From: Halorussus halophilus
GTDB lineage: Archaea > Halobacteriota > Halobacteria > Halobacteriales > Haladaptataceae
Assembly (NCBI RefSeq): GCF_008831545.1
Contig: NZ_CP044523.1
Coordinates: forward strand, 2,542,001-2,606,000
Direction of reading: 5' to 3'
Length of the DNA: 64,000 bases
Shown here: piece by piece, positions 1-8,919 of the stretch
Layout: each line of letters opens with the position of its first letter
Numbering within the stretch: position 1 is the first letter of the stretch
Position numbers and translations under genes: made by a program
Notes under the pieces: model-generated
The model's database searches: none
What the model was told of the DNA's origin: nothing
The model's input: only the letters and a program-made list of their open reading frames with translations

Positions 1-112
1 TACCGGAGGCCGCGCCAGTCACGAGCGCGACGTTTTCGGCGACGAATCGGTCGTCGTCGATTCGCAACACGTCGTCCGCTGTCAATTCGGGCGAGGAGAC
101 TTCGTCTGTCAC
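1..112 (-). CDS. Short-chain dehydrogenase/reductase, N-terminal fragment
   Basis: Read leftward from a GTG at 112, the sequence begins MTDEVSSPELTADDV and soon reaches VALVTGAASG, the glycine-rich NAD(P)-binding start of a short-chain dehydrogenase/reductase. The rest lies beyond the window, so the substrate cannot be assigned. An in-frame GTG at 124 is an alternative start. It is divergent from the transporter operon that ends with a ketoacyl-synthase-like gene; a 3-hydroxyacyl or 3-oxoacyl reductase role is a guess from that context only. Confidence 0.6.
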   Translation of the reverse strand, partial: MTDEVSSPELTADDVLRIDDDRFVAENVALVTGAASG

Positions 113-230
113 GTGCTGTGTCACTCGTCGGGCGAGTGAAAAACCGGAGGTTAACGTATGAAGCCCACCCAGCCGTTTACATGTTAACCCCCCAGTATTT
201 GCCGGATACGAGGGATGTATCTAACCTGTT

Positions 231-1649
231 ATGGTGGACGAGAACCTTTCACGACGACAGTGGCTCACCGCACTCGGCGCGACCGGAACGGCCGGTCTCG
301 CTGGCTGTATGGGCGGCGACGAAGGTGGACAGAACACGACGACTGACGGCGGCACGACGAACTCCGGCATGAACGACACCACGGCGAAGACGACGACGGC
401 GGCGAACGTCTCCGGAAAGGTGAAAATCGGCGTCCTTCAGCCGACCTCCGGCGACCTCAAGTACTACGGTCAGCAGGGTCTCTGGGGCTTCTACTCCGGG
501 CTCGCCTACAAGGGCAACACCGACCCCATCACCGGGTCGAGTACGGGCAAGCAGACGGTGACGGTCGGCGACGTAGACTACGAACTCATCGTGCGCGACA
601 CGAAGTTCAGCGCCGACACGGCTCAGTCGCTAGCGACCGACCTCGTGAAGAACGAAGAGGTAGACATGCTCTTTGGCTGTGCCTCTTCAGGGTCGGCCAA
701 CCGCGTCATCAAGACGGTCGTCAATCAGGCGCAGGTTCCGTACATGGCCGGTCCCGCCGCGTCTGCCGACATTACGGCGAGTTCCGAGACTTGTGGTAAC
801 CTCGTCTTCCGAGCGAGCGAGAACACCGCGATGGACGCCCGCTCGGGCGGGAAGTACGTCGCCAACCAGACCGACGTGAGCAAGGTCTACCTCTTCGGAG
901 CGGACTACTCGTTCGGCAAAGCGGTCGTGAACAACTACGAGCAGGTGCTGAAAGACGAGGGCATCGAAATCGTCGGCAAGAAGTTCGTTCCGCGCGGCTA
1001 CAAAGAGTGGAAAGGACTGCTCGACAACGCCCAGAAGGCGGGCGCAGAGGGCATCGTCGGTGGGTTCACCGTCGCCACACTGCCCGCGCTGTTCACTCAG
1101 GTCCTCAACGGCGACTACGACTTCCGCGTGTTCGGCGGCTTCGCGACCCAGATTACCAACAGCATCGTCGGCGGCACGCTCAAGAAGGCGCTGGGCGACC
1201 TGACGAAGGAGAAGTTGGCTAACACGAAACTCGGGCCGTTCACGACGCGCTACCACTGGAACCAGTACGACAACGACATCAACAACAAGTTCGTGGACAT
1301 GTACACCAACGCCTACGGCGTCGTGCCTGACCTGTTCACCTCCGGGACGTTCACCGCCGCGTCGGCCATCGTGCAGGCGGTCAACGCGAGCGGTTCGACC
1401 GAAGGCAAAGACATCGCCAACGCGCTCAGTGGGATGACGGTCAAGGACACGCCGAAGGGCGAAGGCGGCTACGTCTTCCAGAAATACAACAATCAGGCCC
1501 GGTCCTCGATGACCGTCGCGGACCCGGTGCCGACCACCGACGAGTGGGCGGAAAACTGGGACGCGCCGATAATGCCGGGCAAACCGCTCACCACGATTTC
1601 GGGCAAGAAATCGACCATCCCGAAAAGCGGCGTCGATTGCTCGCTGTGA
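231..1649 (+). CDS. ABC transporter substrate-binding lipoprotein, LivK/UrtA-like
   Basis: Periplasmic-binding-protein fold of the branched-chain amino acid/urea/amide family (472 aa), acting on the cell surface to hand ligand to the permeases encoded downstream. The N-terminus has a Tat motif (SRRQWL, residues 7-12) and a haloarchaeal lipobox (LAGC, about residues 23-26), followed by a Thr/Gly-rich linker. The mature part opens with VKIGVLQPTSGD, typical of Peripla_BP_6 proteins. It starts a five-gene transporter operon; the next ATG lies one base after its stop. The family is clear, but the ligand (branched-chain amino acid, urea, amide or short acid) cannot be read from sequence. Confidence 0.9.
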   Translation: MVDENLSRRQWLTALGATGTAGLAGCMGGDEGGQNTTTDGGTTNSGMNDTTAKTTTAANVSGKVKIGVLQPTSGDLKYYGQQGLWGFYSGLAYKGNTDPITGSSTGKQTVTVGDVDYELIVRDTKFSADTAQSLATDLVKNEEVDMLFGCASSGSANRVIKTVVNQAQVPYMAGPAASADITASSETCGNLVFRASENTAMDARSGGKYVANQTDVSKVYLFGADYSFGKAVVNNYEQVLKDEGIEIVGKKFVPRGYKEWKGLLDNAQKAGAEGIVGGFTVATLPALFTQVLNGDYDFRVFGGFATQITNSIVGGTLKKALGDLTKEKLANTKLGPFTTRYHWNQYDNDINNKFVDMYTNAYGVVPDLFTSGTFTAASAIVQAVNASGSTEGKDIANALSGMTVKDTPKGEGGYVFQKYNNQARSSMTVADPVPTTDEWAENWDAPIMPGKPLTTISGKKSTIPKSGVDCSL

Positions 1650-1650
1650 C

Positions 1651-2460
1651 ATGTTGCGAACCACGGGCTTGACGAAAGAGTTCGGCGGTCTCACGGCCGT
1701 CGATGACGTAGACTTCGCGTTGGAGGACGAGGAACTCTGCTCACTCATCGGACCGAACGGCGCGGGCAAGACGACGTTCTTCAACCTCCTGACGGGGACG
1801 CTCACCCCGACGCGGGGTACTGTCGAGTTGCAGAAGGAGAGCGGTTGGCGCGAGATTACCGAAGAGGAGCCACACGAAACGGCCAGCCTCGGTCTGCACC
1901 GCTCGTACCAGATTACGAACGTCTTCCCGACCAGCACGGTGTTGGAGAACGTCCGCGTGGCCGCACAGTCACATAGCGACGACTCCGCGAAGTTCTGGCG
2001 CAACGCCGGAGCCTTCGACCGCCACACCGAGGAGGCCCACGCCATCCTCGAACGTGTCGGACTCGCAGACGAAGCCCACACCGTGGCCCAGAGCCTGAGC
2101 CACGGCGCGAAGCGCCAGCTAGAGGTCGGCGTTGCGCTCGCTGGTGACCCCGAAGTGCTCCTGCTGGACGAACCGAACGCGGGCGTCTCTTCGGAGAGCG
2201 TGGACCAAATCATCGACCTCATCGAGGACGTGGCGACGGACCACGCGGTCCTGCTGGTCGAGCACAACATGGACATCGTGATGAACGTCTCCGACCGCGT
2301 CGTCGTGCTGAATCAGGGCGCGGTCATCGCAGAGGGCGAACCGGAAGAAGTCCGGGGCGACCCCACAGTGCAGGAAGCGTACCTCGGCGGCTACGAGGCC
2401 GGAAGCTTGAGCGCCAGCGAGTCCGAGGAAGCGACCGACCCAGAGGAGGGAGCGGCGTGA
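1651..2460 (+). CDS. ABC transporter ATP-binding protein, LivG/UrtD-like
   Basis: Cytoplasmic ATPase of the transporter (269 aa). It shows Walker A GPNGAGKTT (about 34-42), a variant signature LSHGAKRQ, Walker B VLLLDEP and the switch His in VEHNMDIV. LivG-type proteins are longer than LivF-type partners, as seen here against the 232-aa protein at 2708. It follows the binding protein with a one-base gap, so the two are probably translated from the same message. The C-terminal 20 residues are Ser/Glu-rich and lie outside the usual fold. Confidence 0.93.
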   Translation: MLRTTGLTKEFGGLTAVDDVDFALEDEELCSLIGPNGAGKTTFFNLLTGTLTPTRGTVELQKESGWREITEEEPHETASLGLHRSYQITNVFPTSTVLENVRVAAQSHSDDSAKFWRNAGAFDRHTEEAHAILERVGLADEAHTVAQSLSHGAKRQLEVGVALAGDPEVLLLDEPNAGVSSESVDQIIDLIEDVATDHAVLLVEHNMDIVMNVSDRVVVLNQGAVIAEGEPEEVRGDPTVQEAYLGGYEAGSLSASESEEATDPEEGAA

Positions 2461-2707
2461 ACTCGACACTCCTACAGTCCGCGAGTAAGCGGACACAGAC
2501 CAGCAAGTTCCGCCCGGCGACACAAACACAGGGCGGGACTGAAAGGGGCCGCGCGCTCGGCGAACCCCGACGACGTAAGCACCGCAGCGAAGCGAGGAGC
2601 GCAGCGAGTCGTGGGAGTCGAGCGCGGGGGGGCTTTCGAAGCGGTCGAAGTCCCTGTACTTCCTGCGGCCGCACCAAGACCAACTATTCGAAGAAGGAGG
2701 TCACAAA
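2461..2707 (+). repeat. Palindrome-rich insertion inside the transporter operon
   Basis: This 247-bp gene-free stretch splits two ABC ATPase genes that are normally adjacent. Positions 2527-2550 contain GGGCGGGACTGAAAGGGG and match 24 bp at 24426-24449 exactly, on the opposite strand. The right part ends in GGGGGCTTTCGAA (about 2628-2640), an end also found at 24385 (reversed) and 24772-24784. The middle (2560-2625) is made of short GCGAAGCGAGGAGCGCAGCGA-type runs. A good ribosome binding site (AGGAGGT) follows at about 2696. It reads as a dispersed intergenic element rather than a gene; no convincing ORF is present. Confidence 0.7.
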
Positions 2708-3406
2708 ATGACCCTTCTCGAAGTCGAAGACGCCCACACGTACTACGGCGAGAGCCACATCCTCGAAGGCGTCTCGCTCGAAGTCGAAGAAGGAGAAGTC
2801 GTCGCTCTCGTCGGCCGCAACGGCGTCGGCAAGACGACGACGCTCCGAACTATCCTCCAACTCACCGCGCCCCGCGAGGGAACAGTCAGATATCGCGGGG
2901 AAGACGTGACAGGCCACAACACCCACGAAGTCGCGGACATGGGCGTCGGTTGGATTCCAGAAGGTAGACGAATCTTCACGCAACTCTCCGTCGAGGAGAA
3001 CGTCCGCGTGGCAGTGCCAGACGGAAGAAACGTCTCGGAAGCGGTCGAAGACGCCTTCGAGACGTTTCCGGACCTGCGCGAGCACGCCGACAGAGACGCC
3101 GGAAATCTCTCTGGCGGCCAACAGCAGATGTTGGCCATCGCTCGTGCGTTGGTCGGCGACAACGACCTGCTGCTCGTAGACGAACCGAGCGAAGGTCTCG
3201 CGCCGCTCATCGTCGAGCGAGTCGCGAACGCGCTCAACGACGCGGCCGCCGACACGACGATTCTGCTGGTCGAGCAGAACCTGCCGCTCGCACTCGACTT
3301 GGCCGACCGCTTCTACGTCATCGACAACGGACAGGTCGTGGAGGAAGGTGACGCGGACGCCGCGTCTGCGGACGACGAGCGACTCAGGAGGTATCTCAGC
3401 GCATGA
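2708..3406 (+). CDS. ABC transporter ATP-binding protein, LivF/UrtE-like
   Basis: Second ATPase of the transporter (232 aa, the short LivF class). Walker A is GRNGVGKTT (about 36-44), the signature is LSGGQQQM, and Walker B with D-loop reads LLLVDEPSEGLAP. The start ATG is preceded by AGGAGGT, one of the few clear Shine-Dalgarno sites in this window. That fits a cistron whose upstream neighbour has been pushed away by the inserted repeat. The 3' end overlaps the permease gene by 4 bp, supporting translational coupling. Confidence 0.93.
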   Translation: MTLLEVEDAHTYYGESHILEGVSLEVEEGEVVALVGRNGVGKTTTLRTILQLTAPREGTVRYRGEDVTGHNTHEVADMGVGWIPEGRRIFTQLSVEENVRVAVPDGRNVSEAVEDAFETFPDLREHADRDAGNLSGGQQQMLAIARALVGDNDLLLVDEPSEGLAPLIVERVANALNDAAADTTILLVEQNLPLALDLADRFYVIDNGQVVEEGDADAASADDERLRRYLSA

Positions 3407-4404
3407 ACTCGATACTGTTCCTCGACGCGCTCGGGCAGTTCCTCCAACCGGACAACCTCGCGTCCGTCCTCGTAGACGGACTCGCCAAGGCCGCCCTCTA
3501 CGTGATGATTGCGGGCGGACTCACGCTCATCTTCGGTCTGATGGGCGTGTTGAACTTCGCACACGGCTCGCTGACGATGATCGGCGCGTATCTAGGCGGC
3601 CTGTTGATGGTCCTCGCCGTCGGGCAGGCCAGCGGTCCGGGCACGCGACTGCTGACCTTCTTCCTCGCGCTCGCCGCGACGTTCGCGCTTCTCGCCGGAC
3701 TCGGCGGTGCGATGGAGGTCACCTTGATACGGCGACTGTATGACCGGCCGCCGGTCTACCAGATACTGCTCACCTTCGGGCTGACCCTCATCTTGGACGA
3801 ACTGGTCCGTATCGTCGTGTTGTTCTACGGACTCCAACCGACCAGCGAGTGGCAGGCCGCACTGGGCACGAAACCCGGTTTCCTCAGCAGTTCGGTGGAC
3901 CTCGGCATCATCTCGGTCGCGGGGCTCGACCTGTTCGAAATCGCAGTCGGCGCGCTCACGGTGGGCGCGCTGTGGGCGTTCCTCACCCGAACGCGCTACG
4001 GCCTGATAATCCGCGCGGGGAGCGAGGACGCTGAAATGACCGAAGCGCTCGGCATCGACGTGCGCCGCGTGTTCACCGTCGTCTTCGCACTCGGCGCGGG
4101 CGTCGCGGGTGCGGCGGGCGTCCTGCTAATGTGGGACGCCTCGTGGGGTGCGAGCGTGCCGTTGGCTTCCCACACCCTGCTCCCGGCGTTCGTGGTCGTC
4201 ATCATCGGCGGTCTCGGAACGTTCCGGGGCACCGTCGTCGCGGCGGTCATCGTCGGCCTGACCGACGCCGTGATGTCGTGGTGGTTCATCAACGAAATCG
4301 ACTTCGCGGGACTGCCACAGATGACCATCTTCCTCATCCTCGTGGTGATGCTCATCCTGCGCCCACAGGGACTGTTCGGTGTCGAGGAGGTGGGCGGCCA
4401 TTAG
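3403..4404 (+). CDS. ABC transporter permease, LivH/UrtB-like
   Basis: Integral membrane permease (333 aa) with about eight hydrophobic segments. It carries hallmarks of the LivH family: GLTLIFGLMGVLNFAHGSL near residue 40 and the EAA-like region with GIDVRRVF in the C-terminal half. It forms the membrane channel with the LivM-like protein encoded next and is energised by the two upstream ATPases. The ATG overlaps the preceding gene by 4 bp and its stop lies within the next gene. Confidence 0.93.
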   Translation: MNSILFLDALGQFLQPDNLASVLVDGLAKAALYVMIAGGLTLIFGLMGVLNFAHGSLTMIGAYLGGLLMVLAVGQASGPGTRLLTFFLALAATFALLAGLGGAMEVTLIRRLYDRPPVYQILLTFGLTLILDELVRIVVLFYGLQPTSEWQAALGTKPGFLSSSVDLGIISVAGLDLFEIAVGALTVGALWAFLTRTRYGLIIRAGSEDAEMTEALGIDVRRVFTVVFALGAGVAGAAGVLLMWDASWGASVPLASHTLLPAFVVVIIGGLGTFRGTVVAAVIVGLTDAVMSWWFINEIDFAGLPQMTIFLILVVMLILRPQGLFGVEEVGGH

Positions 4405-5749
4405 CACCGAAACGTCGGACTCTGCGGACTCCGCAGAATCCGCGGATTCGGAGGCCGACGTGGCCCCCGAGACGGAAAGCGCGACTGGGAGTGGCGAAAC
4501 TGCCACCTCGTGGACCGTCCGCTACGCCCGCGAGCATCTGGCGCACCTCGGCGTCATCGTCTTCCTCGCGGCGTATCCCGGCATCTACACGGTCCTGCTG
4601 AACTCCCCACTGAGTTCCGAGATGGCGACGGTGCTGCCGGACATCGAGACGATGATAACGGTGCTGTACTTCGCGCTGTTCGCCATGTCGTTCGACTTCA
4701 TCAGCGGCTACACGGGCTACCTATCCTTCGGCCACGCGGCGTTCTACGGGACAGGCGCGTACTTCGTCATCCTCACGTCGAACGGGAAGATTCCGGGACT
4801 CGCCACGGGCACGCCGTTCATGCTGATGCTCGTCTTGGCAGGACTCGCGGCCGTCGTCTTAGCGCTACTCATCGGCGCGGTGTCGTTCCGACTGTCGGGC
4901 GTCTACTTCGCCATGATTACGCTTGGCTTCTCACAGGTGCTGTACGTGTTCATCCGTGGGTGGGACTACGCGGCGAGTAACCCCCGCGACGGCCCGGCCG
5001 TGTTGGAACGAACCGACCCGTTCAGCATCGGAATTCCTGGTGTAGACTCGCTGAACCTCGCCATCGGCCAACTCGCAGGCGACGAAGTAGAGGGCCTGCT
5101 CGGTGTCCTCAACTTCGGGACGACCGAGGTGTCCTACTACATGGTCGGCCTCGTCGTGCTGGTCTGCTACTTCGCCATGCAGCGCATCATCCACTCGCCG
5201 TTCGGCAAGGTGATGGTCGCCATCCGCGAGAACGAAGAGCGCGCCGAAGCCATCGGTTACAACACGTTCTGGTACAAGCTCGGCGCGTTCGGGGTCAGTG
5301 CGTTCTTCGCTGCCGTCGCTGGCGGCCTCTTTGCAGGCTTCCAGCGCTCTGTCTCGCCGGAGAGTACGTTCTACTTCACCGTCGCCGGGGACGCCCTACT
5401 CGCGTCCATCATCGGCGGGTTCGGCACGTTGGCCGGACCACTGTACGGCTACCTCTTCGACGAGTCGGTGACGGAGTTCCTCTCGAAATCCGGAGAGGGA
5501 GGGGGACTGCTCCCGTACCTCCGAGACCACCTCGGCGAAGGGACGCTCTCGACCGAGGTGTTCAACGGCCTCACCGTACAGGAGGGCATCGACACCTTCC
5601 TGAACGGCCACGCAGAGCTGTACGTCGGCGCGGTGTTCATCCTGTTCGTGCTGTTCGTCCCGAATGGACTGCTCGGCACGGTCCGGGACCGACTCGGCGG
5701 CCACGTCGGCAAGCAAGTCGCCGCGCGACTGCGGGGTGACGAACGATGA
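4379..5749 (+). CDS. ABC transporter permease, LivM/UrtC-like
   Basis: Second permease (456 aa) of the same importer. After an acidic Ser/Glu-rich N-terminus (about residues 10-45) come multiple membrane segments, with the LivM-type FISGYTGYLSFGHAAFYGTGA near 110-130 and AIRENEERAEAIGYN in the cytoplasmic loop. The GTG at 4379 gives a 26-bp overlap with livH. No ATG exists before the first membrane span, so the exact start is uncertain, and the AGGAGG at 4385-4390 may serve a rarer start near 4400. The 3' end overlaps the next gene by 4 bp. Confidence 0.9.
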   Translation: MSRRWAAISTETSDSADSAESADSEADVAPETESATGSGETATSWTVRYAREHLAHLGVIVFLAAYPGIYTVLLNSPLSSEMATVLPDIETMITVLYFALFAMSFDFISGYTGYLSFGHAAFYGTGAYFVILTSNGKIPGLATGTPFMLMLVLAGLAAVVLALLIGAVSFRLSGVYFAMITLGFSQVLYVFIRGWDYAASNPRDGPAVLERTDPFSIGIPGVDSLNLAIGQLAGDEVEGLLGVLNFGTTEVSYYMVGLVVLVCYFAMQRIIHSPFGKVMVAIRENEERAEAIGYNTFWYKLGAFGVSAFFAAVAGGLFAGFQRSVSPESTFYFTVAGDALLASIIGGFGTLAGPLYGYLFDESVTEFLSKSGEGGGLLPYLRDHLGEGTLSTEVFNGLTVQEGIDTFLNGHAELYVGAVFILFVLFVPNGLLGTVRDRLGGHVGKQVAARLRGDER

Positions 5750-6786
5750 GCGAGTCACGACAAGTGACTGACGCAGACCCCGTCGCGCTCACCGGCTACG
5801 GCGTCTACGTGCCCGAAGAAGTTATCACGGGCCAAGCAATCGCCGAGCAGAGCGGGGTTCCCGAGGAAGTCGTGGTCGAGAAGATGGGCGTCCGAGAGAA
5901 ACGCGTCTGTCCCACAGACGGGGACAACGTCACGGACATGTCGGTGAAAGCCGCCGAGCAGGCACTCGCCGACGCCGAACTCGACGCCGAGGACCTCGAC
6001 ATGGTGCTGTACCATGGGAGCGAGTACAAGGACTACGTCGTCTGGAGCGCCGCGGCGAACGTCGCCGAGCGACTCGGCACGGACGACGCATTCGCAGTCG
6101 AGAGCTACGCACTCTGTGCAGGCGCGCCGCTGGCGATTCGACAGGCGAAATCGCAGTTGCTCGCCGACGCGCCCGAAACCGTCCTGCTCGTCTCCGCGAG
6201 CAGGGAGGAAGACCTCGTAGACTACGAGAACGAGGCTTCGTCGTTCATGTTCAACTTCGGGAGCGGTGCGAGCGCCGCAGTATTAGAAACTGACCCCGCC
6301 AACGAGCGCGCCCGCGCCGTCGTTCGCGAGAGCGCGGCACTCACCGACGGCAGTTTCTCGGAGGACGTAATCATGCCCGCAGGTGGGTCTCGTGAACCGA
6401 CCACGCACGCGACGGTTGACGCGGGCTTGCACACCCTCGACGTGCCCGACCCCGACGGCATGAAAGAACGCCTCGCCGACGTGAGTTTGGCGAACTTCCT
6501 CGACGTGGCAGACGACGCCCTCGAACGGTCCGGCTACGACCGCGACGACCTCGATTTCGTCGCGCTTACGCACATGAAGCGGTCGTTCCACGATCTGCTT
6601 ACGGAGAAGTTGGACGCGAAGAACTACTATCTGGACGAGTACGGACACGTCCAGAGCGTGGACCAACTGCTCGCGCTGGACGAGGGGCTTGCGAGAGGCA
6701 AGGTCGAGTCGGGTGACACCGTTCTGTTCCTCGCCGCGGGTACCGGCTACACCTGGGCCGCGACGGTGCTTGAGTGGCGGGGTTGA
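5746..6786 (+). CDS. Ketoacyl-ACP/CoA synthase III-like thiolase-fold enzyme
   Basis: A 346-aa thiolase-superfamily protein with the FabH layout: GYGVYVPEEV at the N-terminus, the nucleophilic Cys in YALCAG (C124) and the glycine-rich AAGTGYTWA near the end. The His of the triad is probably H276 (LTHMKRS). Where FabH has Asn in a YGNTS motif, this protein has EYGHVQS, that is His301. It is the last gene of the transporter operon, overlapping livM by 4 bp, and an SDR lies divergently upstream. A role in condensing or activating a carried short acid is inference; the acyl substrate is unknown. Confidence 0.75.
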   Translation: MSESRQVTDADPVALTGYGVYVPEEVITGQAIAEQSGVPEEVVVEKMGVREKRVCPTDGDNVTDMSVKAAEQALADAELDAEDLDMVLYHGSEYKDYVVWSAAANVAERLGTDDAFAVESYALCAGAPLAIRQAKSQLLADAPETVLLVSASREEDLVDYENEASSFMFNFGSGASAAVLETDPANERARAVVRESAALTDGSFSEDVIMPAGGSREPTTHATVDAGLHTLDVPDPDGMKERLADVSLANFLDVADDALERSGYDRDDLDFVALTHMKRSFHDLLTEKLDAKNYYLDEYGHVQSVDQLLALDEGLARGKVESGDTVLFLAAGTGYTWAATVLEWRG

Positions 6787-6936
6787 AAGGTTCCTTTCGA
6801 GTCGTGGACGAACTGCTCCCGTCCACGGTTCCGAGGTGCGACAAGAGACGGTAACTGCAGACTACCACGAGTAAGTGCCTGAACAGGTCACTCCGTCCAC
6901 GAAGGCTTTCAATAGAGTGGGGGATGTTGACGAGCC

Positions 6937-8376
6937 ATGAAGGAGTTCGACTTCCTCGTCATCGGGTCGGGTTCCGGTCTCGACGTAGCGAACGTCGCAA
7001 TAAATCGCGGCCAGTCCGTCGCCGTCGTGGAAAAGGGGCCACTCGGCGGAACTTGCCTCAATCGCGGCTGTATCCCTTCGAAGCTGTTGCTGTATCACGC
7101 GGACGTTCTCGAAACAATCGAGCGCGCGGACGAGTTCCATATCGACGCAGAAGTTAGCGACGTCGCGTTCTCCGACATCGTCCAAGTGGTGACAGAGAAG
7201 GTGGAAGGAGAGGCCGAGTCTATCCGCCGTGGACTGCGCTCTTCCTCCGGACACGAACTTTTCGAGGGCGAAGGTCGATTCGTAGACGAACGTACCATCG
7301 AAATCACTGACGGTGTGGACGCAGGCACGCGAATTCGAGCCGAGACGGTCACCATCGCAGCCGGAACGCGCCCGGCGATTCCACCCATCGATGGTCTCGA
7401 CGAGGTCGATTACCTGACGAGTACCGAAGCACTCAAGCTGGAAACAGTACCGGACCGCCTCGCCATCGTCGGTGGCGGATACATCGCAGCAGAACTCGGA
7501 CACTTCTTCGGGACGTTCGGCGGCGACGTGACGATAATCGGGCGGCGACCGAACCTCCTCCCAGAAGCCGACGAAGAGGTCGCTGAGGCGTTCACCGAAC
7601 GATACGCCGACCGATTCAGCGTTCACACCGGGTACGCAGCCACCGACGTTTGGGAGGAAGACGGGTCCGTAGTCGTCGAAGCACGTCCATACGAATACGG
7701 CGAGCGAGGAGGAATCATCGAAGATGGCGACTTCATCACGGTGACCGGCGACGAGTTACTGATTGCGGCTGGACGCGTTCCAAACTCCGATACGCTGAAT
7801 CTCCCGACTGCTGGCGTGGCGACCGACAACCGGGGATTCGTCGAGACCGACAAGTACCTGCGAACGACCGCGGAGAACGTCTGGGCACTCGGCGACATCG
7901 TCGGTGAATATCTGCTGAAACACAGTGCAAACCACGAGGCTCGGACGGTCGCTCGAAACATCTTCGGTAGCGAGCGACAGCCAATCGACTACAGTGCGAT
8001 GCCGTTCGCCGTGTTCGCTTCTCCCGAGGTTGCTGGCGTCGGAGCGAAAGAAGGGGACCTTCGAGCTGCCGGAAGAGAATATGCGACGAACACGTACCAG
8101 TATCAGGACACTGCTCGTGGGGACGCGATGAAAGCCGATGGCTTCGTGAAAGTTCTCATCGACCTGGACGGGGACATCCTCGGCTGTCACATCATCGGCC
8201 CGGACGCCTCGACGCTCATACAGGAGGTCGTCGTCGCGATGAAAGCAGGGACCGGGACGATACAGGATATTCGGGACGCAGTGCACATTCACCCGGCACT
8301 TCCAGAGGTCGTCCAGCGAGCGTTTTCGGGACAGTTCACCCGGAGTAACCAAGGCCACGACCACCACCATCACTGA
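6937..8376 (+). CDS. FAD-dependent disulfide oxidoreductase (dihydrolipoyl dehydrogenase/mycothione reductase-like)
   Basis: A class I pyridine nucleotide-disulfide oxidoreductase (479 aa). FAD-binding is shown by VIGSGSGLDVA, the redox-active pair by GGTCLNRGC (Cys40/Cys45), the NAD(P)-binding site by IVGGGYIAAELG, and the C-terminal catalytic pair by HIHPALPEV (His452/Glu457). The GSGSG start resembles mycothione reductases, and haloarchaea are known to use a related enzyme to reduce bis-gamma-glutamylcystine, so a thiol-disulfide reductase is as likely as dihydrolipoyl dehydrogenase. No 2-oxoacid dehydrogenase genes lie nearby. The last seven residues are GHDHHHH, an unusual natural metal-binding-type tail. 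Confidence 0.85.
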   Translation: MKEFDFLVIGSGSGLDVANVAINRGQSVAVVEKGPLGGTCLNRGCIPSKLLLYHADVLETIERADEFHIDAEVSDVAFSDIVQVVTEKVEGEAESIRRGLRSSSGHELFEGEGRFVDERTIEITDGVDAGTRIRAETVTIAAGTRPAIPPIDGLDEVDYLTSTEALKLETVPDRLAIVGGGYIAAELGHFFGTFGGDVTIIGRRPNLLPEADEEVAEAFTERYADRFSVHTGYAATDVWEEDGSVVVEARPYEYGERGGIIEDGDFITVTGDELLIAAGRVPNSDTLNLPTAGVATDNRGFVETDKYLRTTAENVWALGDIVGEYLLKHSANHEARTVARNIFGSERQPIDYSAMPFAVFASPEVAGVGAKEGDLRAAGREYATNTYQYQDTARGDAMKADGFVKVLIDLDGDILGCHIIGPDASTLIQEVVVAMKAGTGTIQDIRDAVHIHPALPEVVQRAFSGQFTRSNQGHDHHHH

Positions 8377-8516
8377 ACCCGCACAGTTAACCGACAATTC
8401 GATAACGAATGGTGAACACGAACGCGGCGTCGATTGATGTTTTCCCACTGTCGAACGAGGAGGGAATGACCCACAGCGGCACCGCTATGGTAGTCACTAA
8501 CATATTAATCTCCGCA

Positions 8517-8873
8517 ATGGTCAAAGCAGCAATCGTACTACTCGCAGACGTTGACACCGACGAGGGCGTCGGGCGTATGGTCAACAGCCTGGAGACCGCC
8601 AAAAAGTTCGCCGAGAACCCCGAAGACGACCTCGAACTCGTCTTCGACGGGACAGGCACTCGTTGGATACCCGAACTCGAAAACGAAGATCACGACTTCC
8701 ACGACCTCTATGCAGCCGTAGAAGGAGACGCCTCTGCCTGCACCTTCTGTTCGGATGCGTTCGGCGTCGCGGACGCCGTTGGAGAGTCGAACGTGCCCCT
8801 AGTCGATGAGTACGACGGCCACCTCAGCATCGAAAAGCTCGTCAAAGAAGGCTACGAGGTACTGACGTTCTAA
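8517..8873 (+). CDS. DsrE family protein
   Basis: A 118-aa cytoplasmic protein starting MVKAAIVLLADVDT, with a DsrE/DsrF-like alpha/beta pattern and a CTFC motif (SACTFCSDAFGV) in the second half. The family includes sulfur-relay and uncharacterised thiol proteins. The ATG at 8517 is preferred because conservation-like sequence begins there; the in-frame extension back to 8409 has no family character. It follows a disulfide oxidoreductase in the same direction, so a shared thiol/sulfur role is possible but unproven. Confidence 0.75.
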   Translation: MVKAAIVLLADVDTDEGVGRMVNSLETAKKFAENPEDDLELVFDGTGTRWIPELENEDHDFHDLYAAVEGDASACTFCSDAFGVADAVGESNVPLVDEYDGHLSIEKLVKEGYEVLTF

Positions 8874-8919
8874 GGATTTGGACTATTTTATTCGAAATCG
8901 AGCGGAGCGACGGGGTCCG

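Noticed and set aside
687-2276. A long minus-strand open frame across the binding-protein and LivG genes
   Set aside because: It is a composition shadow of two well-supported genes, rich in Arg, Val and His, with no motif or promoter.
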